Below, piece by piece: positions 21,201 to 32,790 of a stretch of DNA of 64,000 nucleotides. Position 1 is the first letter of the stretch. Each line of letters starts with the position of its first letter. Below the pieces are notes generated by a model. The model worked only from the letters and a program-made list of their open reading frames with translations, was not told the DNA's origin and ran no database searches. The position numbers and the translations under genes are program-made. Source of the stretch: Strigamia acuminata (Eukaryota > Arthropoda > Chilopoda > Geophilomorpha > Linotaeniidae); the NCBI GenBank assembly GCA_949358305.1, contig OX442315.1, forward strand, positions 23,648,427 to 23,712,426, written 5' to 3'.

Positions 21201-22094
21201 GAATCGATAAACCGGAGTGATCAATGAAAGCAAGACTTAAATTTTAAGGAGCCATTAAGAATTGATAGCCTATGGACCAATGTCCATTGTTTAGTATTTT
21301 TATGAGATCCAAACATCTATTGCAGCTGTCTCTTTTCTCTTTTATCTTTTCTTTATTATTGTTTCAATTGGCCATCTAAAACTCTATTTTGAAAAGCTTG
21401 AAACGACTCTTAATTATTAGTAGTTTATATTACGTTACTATGAGAACGTATGTATAACTAAATCCGCGTACTTGTGTATTTTTGTTCGATATGAGTTCAG
21501 TACGAATGTATGCTTCACATTAGTAAACACATACTCAATATTTCGTTTCTTGTTCAAACGTTCATCTTGTGTCGATTATTTGCCGAGTCTTACTAATTCA
21601 AGAGACAACATCAACTTGTTCTGCAGCTGCTGTAATAGGAAATCAACTTTGTGGTTATTTAAATACATTGAATACCTCTTTGAAGGGTTTGACATTTCCC
21701 CTGATCTATCTTCTTAATGCACTTCTGAATCTCTCTGCTCGAATTAGACTAATCATGTTGAATCGCACGAATCCTTCTTTCCTCTTTGTCACTCTAACCG
21801 ATTACAGTATGTTGGCTTGTATGAATCATGTAATTTGATAGGTTAAGCAAATTAGTTTTGAACTACTACAGCAACATGCAAACAAGATGTATGGTCCCGA
21901 GTGTCCCTTGTAAAGAAGAGAATGGACAACTCCACCATACCTGTGCCTTGTAGATGTTTACGTTGGCCAAAACCGAATGGGGGATTGTTTTCAATCTGAA
22001 TTCCTTTCAAGTTTCAACCATGAATATTTTCGACTTTTGGAGAAATATCACTCATTTTGACCAGGAGTTTTTAGACCAGGAATGTGTTTGAACT
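18275..22094. other. Non-coding, AT-rich
   Basis: Nothing beyond homopolymer runs and short chance frames. No gene supported. Confidence 0.5.
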
Positions 22095-22109
22095 GGGGGG
22101 GGGGGGGGG
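22095..22109 (+). repeat. Poly(G) run of 15
   Basis: Fifteen consecutive G in an AT-rich context. Runs like this are prone to sequencing and length error. Confidence 0.9.
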
Positions 22110-22369
22110 TGCGATATTAACAATTTTCGTTGACAAAATTTATAAATATCTAGATTTAAGAATGATTTATTGATTTATTTGGGATTTATTGATTTATTTT
22201 GAGAGTTATTGATTCATTGCACACTGTCATTCCTGGATTTCAGATTTTGTGGTACTTTTGTGAATTTCTTCAGAGGTACAGGTCTCAGTAATGATACATG
22301 GTACTTTTGCGATGCTTGAGCGGTACCTGCACCAGTACACTGTACTTGTAAAAAAGTACTGCATCTCGT

Positions 22370-22500
22370 AGTAGAGCTACCATACCGCATTACTTTAGGT
22401 ATAATCTCGCAAAATCTTGCTGCCAACAACACCATTTCTCGCGAGATCTCGCAGGTTTTACGAGATCTAAAAAGTAATGCAGGATGGTACCACAAGAATC
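22370..22500. repeat. Imperfect inverted repeat
   Basis: Left arm around 22376-22420 (ACCATACCGCATTACTTTA, then CTCGCAAAATCTTGC) is inversely repeated around 22439-22493 (GCGAGATCTCGC ... AAAAGTAATGCAGGATGGTACC). The arms are diverged and the region is dotted with GGTACT words. Possibly a decayed MITE. Confidence 0.45.
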
Positions 22501-23138
22501 GGTACTTGTTGACAAAAAACATAAATATCTCGAGAATTAAATGTTGGATTGTCAAACATTTTACACCAAAAGAAAGAGCGGAAAAAACTACACCAGAAGC
22601 GTATATTTAATTTTAATGTGTACCTATACATTTTTTTTAGATACCCTATACACAATGGATATGCTGTTACCCTTCGCTGGGATAACATAACAACTAACAA
22701 TATGCATTGAAGACGTTACACCAACGATTACGGTATTCATTGTTACCTTACCTAGTGACCTTTTTAGCAATTCGTTTTAATTTCGCTATTCTAACATAAC
22801 AAATACTTGGAATTTAAATTAGATTGAAAGATTTCAGTAAGAACTAAACATTTAAAACATTTTCGTGAGTGATTTAGAGATTTATTAGAGATTAAAGATT
22901 CTTGATCAAAAATATTCCTTTTCGAAAGAATTACCAATTGAAAAGAAAGCAGTCGAAAATAATCTAGTCGTAAGTATTCCTTGTTGAAAGGAATCCAGGT
23001 CAAAGAAATTTCACTGCCTTCAAAATCACAAAAGTCTCCACAAAGATCACAACAAAATCGGTTGAGAAATGAGAGTAAGATCCATTATCGCCATCTATCA
23101 ACGAAAATTGATAAAAGAATGCAGTGTGCGCCCATAAC

Positions 23139-23316
23139 AATAAGGCTTTTTACCTTCCGCAAGGTGTCGAAGAGCAAATGAGAGTCACGACCCACAACTC
23201 CTGGCGGAAGGTAAGAAGCCTTATTTCCAAAATAGGAGCTACCGTCTTCCCTTGAATACAACGTCATGATGTTGTATTCAAGTTTTTTCATGCAACTTCT
23301 GAAAAATCAGAAGTTG
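23139..23316. repeat. Three consecutive stem-loops
   Basis: Stem 1: 23139-23160 pairs with 23204-23225 (22 bp, one mismatch). Stem 2: CTTGAATACAAC (23251-23262) pairs perfectly with GTTGTATTCAAG (23271-23282). Stem 3: CAACTTCTGA (23293-23302) pairs perfectly with TCAGAAGTTG (23307-23316) around AAAA. They abut the minisatellite that starts about 90 bases later. Confidence 0.8.
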
Positions 23317-23402
23317 AGCGAAATTTGGCAACATAAATGAGATTCAAAATTTCAATTACAAATAACAGACTTCAAACTTTAAATCTAAGTTCAAAACATA
23401 CA

Positions 23403-23650
23403 ATTCGTTTTCAATTTGTGTCAAATTCGTTTTCAATTCGTGTCAAATACATTTTCATTGTGTCCAATTCATTTTAATTTGTGTCCAATTCGTTTTAATT
23501 TGTGTCCAATTCGTTTTAATTCGTGTCCAATTCGTTTTAATTCGTGTCCAATTCGTTTTAACTCTTGTCCAATTCGTTTTAATTCTTGTCAAATTCGTTT
23601 TAATTCGTGTCCAATTCGTTTTAAATTGTGTCAAATTCGTTTTTCCGGCA
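23403..23650 (+). repeat. 21-bp minisatellite
   Basis: About twelve copies of AATTCGTTTTAATTCGTGTCC with minor changes, one copy shortened to 19 bases. The period is a multiple of three, so open frames run through on both strands (7-residue repeats such as NSCPIRF). I regard these as by-products of the repeat rather than genes. Confidence 0.9.
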
Positions 23651-23679
23651 TCGAACCTGTAAAAAGCGCACCCCGCAAC

Positions 23680-23820
23680 GCTTCTCGGCATTTGTGCGGC
23701 ATTCTGGCGGCATTTTGGCCACAAGCATTCTGGCGGCAGGCATTTGTGCGGCATTCTGGCGGCAGTCGACGGCATTCGGACGGCAGGCAGACGGGCAGCA
23801 AGCATTCTGGCGGCATTCGA
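23680..23820 (+). repeat. GGCATTCTGGCGGCA-type short repeats
   Basis: The word GCATTCTGGCGGCA and close variants recur about five times in a G+C-rich block directly after the minisatellite. A possible second array or part of the same mobile unit. Confidence 0.6.
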
Positions 23821-24186
23821 GTAGACTTTTCTGGTGCAGTTTTTGGTCTACTTTCCAATTATAATGATAAAATTGATATTAAAAGTAGTTAAAAGGAAGA
23901 AAATGCTGATTTACGGCGAAATGTAAGCAAACGGGAGTGCCACCTGGCGGATCCTGTTTGCTACAATGGATGCCAAAATGTTTTTTTGTGATACGTTTTT
24001 TGATGTTTACTATATCAAACTGAGGTCCAAAAATTCTGGAACCAAGCCCATTCGATTGGAAATCAAAATCTGCACAACCCTGTATATTTTTTATTTTTAT
24101 TTGGTCGGAAAAAAGTGGCGTTATGATCCACAAAAGTCGGCGGTCGAATGGGAAATTCAGGGGAAATTTGAAAATGTTCGTCGCCA

Positions 24187-25260
24187 CTTCTAAACCCCTG
24201 TCCGTCTGTCGCTAAATAAAACACCAAAATAAAAGAAAATAAAGTAATAAAAAATAAAAAAAATTAGCCAAAATAAAGCAACAACAAACAAAATTCCACC
24301 AAAATTTGATCAAAAATGATCAAATTCTGTAAGATAGCCCAACAGCAGCCATCAGCGACTGTCAGCAGCAAGTCTAAAAAACCGGAAATGACGTAAAATA
24401 TAATACGTCATTTCCGGTAGCAGTTTGTAATAGAAGGCTAAAAGTCTAATAAAACCAGTTTTTTATTAAACCGGAGGTCGGAGAAATATGAAAATATCTT
24501 AGGAACCTATTGAAGGTATGCTGAGTTCATTGCAGTTGCCCGTTTGGCTTTAGCTGCTTTCGTTTTGGAGGAATTGATGCGGACGGACGGCAGACGGACA
24601 GAACCGTTTTATTAGACTTTCTAAACTTAAGGTTTGGAAGTCTAAAAACCTCAATTTCAAAAATAAATCGATTGAAATGTTAAAAACATGATTTCAGTGT
24701 AGAATTTCTCGCTCTATTTAATGGTGGCATTAACTTTTTATACAGCAGGGATACAGCATGAAAGCCCTTTTCCAAAACCGTAGTTTTTTAGACTTCTAAA
24801 CCTGATGTTCAGAAAGTCTAATGAAACGGCTCTGTCCGTCCGTCCATCCATCTGCATCCATATCTCAAAAACTATAGCAGGTAGAGCCAAATGGGCAACG
24901 GCAATGAACTCAGCATACCTGTATTAGGTTCCTAAGGTCTTTTTGTATGTTTCCGACTTCCGGTTTAATTAATAAACTGGTTTTACTAGACTTTTAGCCG
25001 TTTATTGCAGACTGATACCGGAAATGACGTATTATATTACATGAATGGTCAGCTCCTATTGGCTGTAACCACAAAACGCGTATCGGACGTATCAAAATGC
25101 GCGTGTTACGTCCGAACGCCCTCTGGCGACGTGTTGTTCCCCGTCTGTGCATTTCTCGAACCCGAAAACTCCACATTATTTTCTTTTATTTTGGTGTTTT
25201 ATTTAGGGACAGACGGACAGATGTATTTCTATACAGAAAAATGTACAAGGGGTTTAGAAG
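24187..25260. mobile_element. Foldback-like element with nested inverted repeats
   Basis: The outermost ends are CTTCTAAACCCC (24187-24198) and GGGGTTTAGAAG (25249-25260), each joined to an AAAATAAAAGAAAAT / ATTTTCTTTTATTTT pair. An inner inverted repeat pairs 24418-24650 with 24781-25016, including a shared GTATGCTGAGTTCATTGC segment. A perfect 15-bp palindrome sits at 24381-24418. The stretches between outer and inner repeats do not match, so it may be a composite or rearranged element. No transposase frame is visible. Confidence 0.65.
24381..24418. repeat. Perfect 15-bp palindrome with 8-base spacer
   Basis: ACCGGAAATGACGTA (24381-24395), spacer AAATATAA, TACGTCATTTCCGGT (24404-24418). 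One arm recurs at 25017-25031 at the far end of the surrounding inverted repeat. It contains TGACGTA, a CRE-like word. Confidence 0.9.
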
Positions 25261-25574
25261 TCTAAGATGTAATGTTTCCATGCATTACAGATATTTACTT
25301 GTTTGTATTACAGTACTTGTTTCACTTGAATTTATTTTTCATAAAAATACTCCATACTTTTTTTTTTGGATGGGGCACCAACCAAGCACACAAGGGCACA
25401 CAATTTCCTAAGAACGGGCCTGACAGAAACATCACATTTTCACGTTATATTTGCATACTTGAGACATGAATTGTGAAAATGGTGTTATCAGTTATCTATT
25501 GTTGAGCCCTTGTCATTTTTGGACGAAAAATCGTAAGTAAGTTACTTTTAATTTCACATATTGAATGGAATTTT

Positions 25575-25930
25575 TACTCGATTACCGCGGGGTATTAGAG
25601 GCCCGCGCGCTATTAGAGGCCCGCGGTTTATTCCGAATTGGAAAAAAGCATCGGCCAATTTGCGACGAAAATCACCAAAACAGTGTGATAAATGGACCGT
25701 TTTGCATACGTTTCGGTAATTTCTACTGAAACATATGCAAAACGTTCTATTTATCATCCTTTTTCGGCACATTTCAAAAATTTTCAGCCTACAATTGGAA
25801 CGTTTCGGAAACGTAACAATGGCCTCGCGCGCTAAACAAGGTCCGCGCCTTATTTGTAAAAAGCATTTTGACCCCGCGTATTAATTAAGGTCCGCGGGCT
25901 ATTAAAGGCCCGCGGAGTAATCGATAATAT
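25575..25930. mobile_element. MITE with GC-rich ends and internal hairpin
   Basis: The left end holds CGATTACCGCGG and two copies of TATTAGAGGCCCGCG. The right end holds TATTAAAGGCCCGCGGAGTA and ATCGATAAT, inverted relative to the left. Inside, 25687-25716 pairs with 25726-25755 in a 30-bp hairpin with four mismatches (core CGTTTTGCAT / ATGCAAAACG). The superfamily is not clear and I could not fix a target duplication. Confidence 0.6.
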
Positions 25931-25939
25931 ACGGTATTT

Positions 25940-27779
25940 GGTGTTCTGATTTTAGTCCCGATTTATTTAAGCTGTTTCAGATTTTGCCACATGGTGGTGC
26001 CACTGCATGAGGTTGTCTGAAAAATAGTTAATTTTTGAAACGCAATTCACAAGGACAAACGAGGATATACAGTATACTCGTTCGATCTTGCAATACGCAA
26101 TCTATGACATTTCAAACCTTCTGAGTTTTTTACTTTTTTTTTAAATGTTAACGATTCTGTAAATTTTTATCAAAAAATGATACGGAGTGTTTGGTATTTT
26201 GGTATTTGGTTCTGCCGACTAAATTAGCTCATTGCAGACGAAACTCTACAAGTGATTGACAATGATCACCTGACCTTGGAATTAAGAGGTTGCGGATGAA
26301 AATGAAGGGATATCATCTTATGATGATACCAATTCACAATAGATGGCGCAGTTTTAAGCCTTGCAACAGTTGCTAGTGAAGTTCTGACTCGAGTAGTGTG
26401 TACTTACTCCTGAACTGGTGTTAACTGAGGGTACCTAGTGTCAAAACTTCAGGAAACTGTTTTCACGTTTGTAATTTTCTCGTAAGATGGCAATGGCGTA
26501 TGTACAATGTTGTGAATTTATTTTCTTTGCATTTTTTGTGATAAAAATACTCAAATAATACAGCAATTAAAATATTGCTTTCTCTTTCTCCAACATATAT
26601 CTAAGAATTACATAAGTTCTGGATAAATTAGTATTTATTCTTTGACATTATAATTCTTATAATTATTAACACTCAAGCTATTTTTATTTTTCTTAATTGT
26701 TATTTTTCTGAGATTTTTTAACCTTGGAAAAGAAATTAACTTCCTAGTAAATAGAATAGTACTATGCCATTCTCTTAATAGTTACTGAGAAATGGAAGTA
26801 AAGCGAAAATACAAACTTCCGTTAAGTGTAATTACAACTTTAATTTCTAATTTTATTTTATTTTCTGCGGAGATTCCATTAACTGAACTAAAATTTGAAA
26901 TAAGTACGTTTGATTATAGTCATTTATGCGATATAATCGAAAAATTATAAGGGAAATCCTGTATGAGAAACTATCACGTGTCTTCTTTGCAGCATAGTGA
27001 GGGCAAAAAGTATATAAATAAATAAATAAAATAATATAAAATAAAAGTACAACCAATTAAAATTTCAAAAAATAACTAGGAAAACATCTTCCAGCGCAAT
27101 TAAGTCTTAAGTACAATAATAACTACAATAAAGTTCAAAAAAGGTTTCAACAGAAAATTAATTGTACTGTGATTAAAACACATTAGACTGCAATTGACTT
27201 TACATGTTAATTTGGATTAAAAACCAAATCTCTTTCTTGGTATTTAAAAAATATACATTGGAAAAACCCATTATTTGTTCACAACAACCAATTAACGCCA
27301 TCTGTCTACTTGTATGAACTTTAAAAACTCAATAACAGATCGATCTTGGAAGTAATTAAGATAAAAATAAGATTTATTTATTTTACAAGCTTTTTTTATT
27401 GGTTATTTTTATTTATAAATAAAAAGGAATAATTTCTTAACCCTTAGATAAAAAATTGTTTTGAAAAAGATATTATTTTTTTTATTTGAAATTAAAAATG
27501 GCAGAAGAATTTGAAGAAGAATTTGATTTTTCAAGTGAGTACAAGTCGTAATTTGTATAAGTTTATTATTAATGGCTGAGGTTGAAAGGTCCAACGACCT
27601 TTTCTTCGATTATATGTTTTGAAAATAAAGTTTAGAAATTTCTCGATTGAGTTTTATTTGTAATAAAAACACGTTGTTGGCCTGAAATGTACACTAAATT
27701 GGCACCATGACATCTTGTGATTAACCCCGGTATAGTAACTCGCCCATTTCATTCATTCTGACGAAACGAGTGGGTCCAT
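25940..27779. other. Non-coding, AT-rich
   Basis: No supported gene. A small candidate coding start, ATGGCAGAAGAATTTGAAG (27498), runs for 12 codons into a donor-like CAAGTGAGT; too short to call. Confidence 0.4.
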
Positions 27780-28064
27780 TCTGTTGCTAGAGGGGTTAGT
27801 TGTGATGACGGACGATTTGCCACAGTTGGCGTGTGTGCGTGGTGGTGAGTTTCCACGAGTTTCCAGGGCAATGGAGTTATCACGTGGTCAACTCCAAGGA
27901 CCTATCTGACTGTGGCAGAGATGGCAGACAGTCAGATTGGAATGCGCGTGCGCATAGTTGCTTGTATCGCTGAAAGCAGACAGGGGAAGGAGACACGAGA
28001 CGAGTTTGTGTGCTATTTCAGCTCGTGGGTTTCTACATTTCTATTTTTTTTATATTTTATCAAA
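27780..28064 (+). promoter_or_regulatory. Candidate 5' non-coding exon or promoter of the receptor gene
   Basis: A G+C-richer island (strongest 27790-28025) in AT-rich surroundings ends at CAAAGTAAGT, a good splice donor (GT at 28065). The next strong acceptor on this strand that precedes a gene is TGTCTAG (ending 32658) in front of the octopamine receptor. This would give a 4.6-kb 5'-UTR intron. It is inferred; no transcript evidence. Confidence 0.3.
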
Positions 28065-31000
28065 GTAAGTTCATTTTTTATGGCTTAATGTACCGGAATT
28101 TTGTGTTTTGAAAAAATTGCGTATGCGAGCGAGTTGAAAATGGCCAGGAAATGATTCTTTTTTTAAATTTTTAAATGATTTAAAGTGCACTGGTATTTTA
28201 ATGTGTTTTTCGGATTGTGTATTTGTGTATCTTGCTTGTTTTTTTACTCCGTATCTGGTTGACCGAGTAAAAAATTATCACTCATTTGCAAGTGCAAGAT
28301 AAACATCTGAAGAGAGTAAGTAGTTTGAAAAATACTTTTAATGGCATTAAATTGCTATGGCTATTATCATCGTTTAAACAGAACTTTTTAAGTTTTGTTT
28401 ACAGAATTTCTGTTTGTATTTATTTCTTTCTATTTGTCTATTTGTTTTTGGTGGAATAATTATTTTGGTTCGGATGATATGGATTTCTTTAATCATTGTA
28501 TTTTAATTTTTACTTTAACTATATTACAATGCTCTTAATTTATTCTCTAACCGGAATTAGTTTAATGGGAAAATATTCTCAACCTGTCCTTGACATATCT
28601 TTGAAATCATCATTTTCTCCTTTACGTCTTGAGCGGTGCGTAATTGTTAAGAAAATGTGGAGACTAGAGTTCATTATTTTTAGATATATCCAGGGTTGAC
28701 GTGTAAATTTTGCTTCTAGTTTATATAGATACGAATTTTTGAAACTTTATTTTATTTTATTTTTTTCATTTTAAGTTTGCTTGGAATTATTTCTTAAAAG
28801 CCAGAGTTCATTATAATTGCTAATGCAATTGATTGATATTTAACGTCTGCACATGCGAAATCAATTAAATACGATTTTGAATTTCTAACGTGAAATTTAT
28901 GTGTTCTTTATAAACAATAGTTCGTTTAAATAATTTCTCGAGGAAAATTTATTCATGGGCGAAATGATCTTATTGAAAGAAAGTAATAACTCGAGTGATG
29001 ACGTAATAAAAATGTGAGTGGACCTTGAAGGTCGAAGTGCAGAGAGTTCTTATTAGGAAAGCCTCTAATGCAGTAACCACTTTGGATTCCGTGACAAGGT
29101 CATGTGACATCATGAATGTTCAAGTATTGTATTATGACTAAGCCTGATTTGTGTATCGAATGCATGCACACAAAAGGATCTTAGTTCAATTACAATTATC
29201 AAGGAAGAAATTTTTAACGACTTGAAAATAATAATAATAATAAAAGATATTTAAATTTTAAACATAAAATATTCTTATGTAATAATAATTTAAATTTATT
29301 TTTTATTATTACGGGAAGTTGAAAGCAAAAATGATTAAATGTATTCCGGCATACATTTTTTTCTTCTTTTTAAATATAAGAATAACATGTGAAAATTTAA
29401 GTTGTTTCCGGTTTGTTAGTTTGGATAACATTGGTTAATTGGAAGTTTAATATGTAAATATTTGGAGAAAATAAGTAAAAAAGGTAAACTATTTGCATAC
29501 AATTATTTAAGTCGTGCTTTGGAATATAAACAAACTGTAAATCAACTTTGACTAGCCCTAAAACTAAAAAAAAAATAAAAAATAAAAAAATAAAAAAAAC
29601 TCTTTTTAAGAGGTTGTTATAATGAGGTCATAATGCACACTGCTGCAATCCAAAACGTGTGGGCAGACAATGCAGCTGCATCAGTGAGTTAGTGCGCTGT
29701 TTTTCACTTGATAGCAAAACATTTCCACACAAAATTGGATTAAAAACGTAAGCAACGGTTTAAACTGTAGATAAGAAAAAAGAAAGGGAATAAAAATAAC
29801 ATTGAAGTTTTTATCAATTATCCAAATTAATTTTTCTCTCTTCCTTTCTGGCATCGAATAAACCTTCGTCTTGATCAATTTAAGTGGGTGCGGGACAAAA
29901 AGGTTGGATGTGAAATGAGAGAAAGGAACGCCCACTTTTTCAATTTTTCATTCGTAATTCAAATGCAGTATTCATTTGCACATTCTCAAGTGAAAAACAG
30001 ATGGGTTGGAGTTTGTAGGATCAATTTAAGACGCCATTTTGTATCCACAGGATTATTATTCGTCGAACATCAGTTGACAGTTTGTTTACTCGGTTGCCTT
30101 ACATCTCATTGATTTTTGTGGTTTATTCACTTTTTATACATTTCTAAATGCGGAAATCAAGAGTAAACATTAAAATATTTGCTAAAGGAGATTAAAAACT
30201 CAATTATATTTTAATTATAAAGTTTGGGTTTGTTATACAAAGAAGATTAAAGGATAAAATTGCTCTTTAAATTTGCAATTATGAAGATGTCATGTAGCTC
30301 TTGAAAATATAAATGCCAAACAAGTACAGGTTAGGCGTTATAGGCGAAACTCAGAAAATGACAATTGTCTCGAGGACGTTGAGATCGATAAATTGAACAG
30401 TGGTCATCTGATTTGCTCATTTAATAATAAATTAACTCGTTTGGTCTGAGACTTTTATTTGCGCTTTTGTGCGAGCTCGAGGACTCGTCTCCAACAGTAA
30501 AGAAACTTAATTTAGTATTCTTAATTTGTTTGGTTCGGTTCAATTTTGCAATAATTGTCGAGTAATTAAGGTTGAAATTTGAAATTAAAGAAACATAATT
30601 AATGTCGCACGCAAAGATTTGTTGTTGGTTTGCAGTTTTTAAGAAAGGAATAAATTGTATGTGAATTTTTTTTTTATTTTTCATTTCTTCAATTTTTATA
30701 CAATGGAAGATTGGAATTTTGTAGTGGTATTGAGCATAGAATAAATTAAGGAAAATGTTAGGGTTGGAGTTTTAGTTACAGCCTAATAATATGGTTTAGT
30801 GCTTCTGACAATAGGGTATTGTTTGTAAGGTCTCGGATAATAATTTTGAACTTAAAAGTATTTATGTGCAGAAACTCGTGATCTCATTTGGTTTGAAAAT
30901 AAAATAAAAACAAATTTAATGTTTGGATTGTATTAGCATTTCGCACTTATCTACCGTATCCATGTAATATTAAACGTGTATGTAATATTGTTCCGGTCAA

Positions 31001-32658
31001 TTAAGTTTTAAATTGAAATACGTCTTAATGATTCAGAAATCTAATCAAAAATAGCAGATTTAAGTCTCTTCAAATTTCTACATGAAACACCAATTTAATG
31101 AAATATAAAGGTGGTTATTTTCGGACAATTGAATGAGTTTTACACGTTTGAAACTTAACATATTTGAAGTGACATTCCCTTATCAAATAAATCGTACGCC
31201 AATCGATATTATATCCATGATAACCTTTCTTCTGCTACTACATGTTAAATTCGATAACTTCGGTTGAACATTAATATTCTGTCATTCTTCTTTTTTTTAT
31301 GATCATTTTGAATTTTTGATAATTTTAGTCTGATAAAGTCAGTTCTCTTGTCATGTGCTTTCTAATCTTCTAGGTGCATTTAGAATTTTGACATTCGTGC
31401 AAATAGAAAGCGTAAAATTTTTATGTCCAATTGAAGCTGAAAGTGAAAAACGAAGTAATAAATTGAAACAACTGTTAATTGTTTGTCTTTCTTGAACTAA
31501 AAATACCCCCAGTAGGCCATTGCCTTGACACTTTATAAAACACACACACCCATAGATGTACTTAGTGGTATTACCGATTGGGAACCTTACAAACGTTACT
31601 TAGCGCTCATGAATATAGAATGACAAATGTATGTTTAACTTAAATTTATTATGGGGGGTTGTACTTATTTTATTTCTACTTTTAGTGGATAATTTAGGTC
31701 GGAAAAAATATTCTACTCCGTATCTTTTTGACATTTGAGAAATAAATTCTTTATTACTCGATACGACGCGACTTATGTTGCAGGAGCATTGTTAAGTGCT
31801 TGTGGTTGTGGCATATTGATCACTCTCATTCGGAGCAGAAATTTTTCTATCAAATAACTCTTGGATCAAGTAGGCTTGTGCGAAACAATCACGTGACATT
31901 TGATCCGCCATAGCTGATATGTTATCGGCGCGAACAAACCGTTGATGCATTGACTGTATAAAAGCGGATAAATTTTTTCTCTACTGTTCTCTTGCGAGAA
32001 AATAATTTGTTTAAAACAAATGTTGTGATATTTGATAACCTTCATTTCCTTCAGAGAGAATTTTTTATGAGTTTAAACTTTTTATCGTATTATCTAATTC
32101 TCATGTGGGTTTGATAAAAATTATCTATTCACATTGTGTTAAATTTTTCTATTTTTTTGTTGTTATCTTTGTAACGCAGTACTGAAAAGGGTATCAAGTC
32201 GGTTTAATTTTTGGAAAAAATTGTTTGGAGGGTGTAGACATTGAAAGATGCGAGTTTTGGATGTATATGCTTGTGTATATTCATCATCTTTAGAGGAATT
32301 TCATCTAATCGGAGGTAATAAAAGTCGGGGTAAAGGGAAATTGGAAAACGGAACTGCATGCAGAGGGTGAAATGAGAAATCATTCTGGACTAGCACGCTT
32401 GGTTTCCGGTTAGTTGAGATCTTAGGCCGGATATGAAAGCCCAAGTGAGAATTGTGTTATTTTTAATTAAACGCTTTGTCATTGTTTGTCATTTAAAAAA
32501 AAATATATATTTAATTTAATTTTAATTTTAATTTTAATTAACTTAATTTTAATTGATTTAATTTTTTCTTATTTCAAGAGAATATTTTGGAAACGGTTGG
32601 TTGCTGTTGAATGTTGTTGTCTGTTAATATTGATGTTTTCTCGCTTTTCTGTGTCTAG
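28065..32658 (+). other. Non-coding interval, possible 5'-UTR intron of the receptor
   Basis: AT-rich, with A-rich simple repeats near 29565-29600 and an ATTTTA-type repeat at 32511-32568. No coding exon that I can support. Confidence 0.4.
31957..31964 (+). promoter_or_regulatory. TATA box candidate
   Basis: TATAAAAG in a slightly G+C-richer patch, with a pyrimidine-rich TTCTCTACTGTTCTCT about 25 bases downstream that could serve as an initiator. It lies about 0.8 kb upstream of the receptor ATG and could be an alternative promoter. Confidence 0.3.
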
Positions 32659-32790
32659 CTTCCCCTCCCTGGGTTCGGTCGATCGAACTCGCCTGTGCCG
32701 CAGAAGCTCCCACAATGCCGCGGTGCTCATGACGTGAACACGGCGCAGTGCATGGCTCAGTCGATGATGGACCAGCGTTGAGATCGGACC
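32659..32790 (+). promoter_or_regulatory. Receptor 5' UTR with three short upstream ORFs
   Basis: G+C content rises sharply after a pyrimidine tract ending GTGTCTAG (32651-32658), a likely splice acceptor. Upstream ORFs are at 32715-32732 (5 codons plus stop), 32729-32737 (2 codons plus stop) and 32752-32781 (9 codons plus stop). The last is in frame with the receptor and ends nine bases before its ATG, so its TGA also fixes the main start at 32791. Such uORFs often reduce translation. Confidence 0.6.

Noticed and set aside
23416-23892. 158-codon frame and its minus-strand counterparts
   Set aside because: They read through a 21-bp tandem array whose period preserves any open frame.
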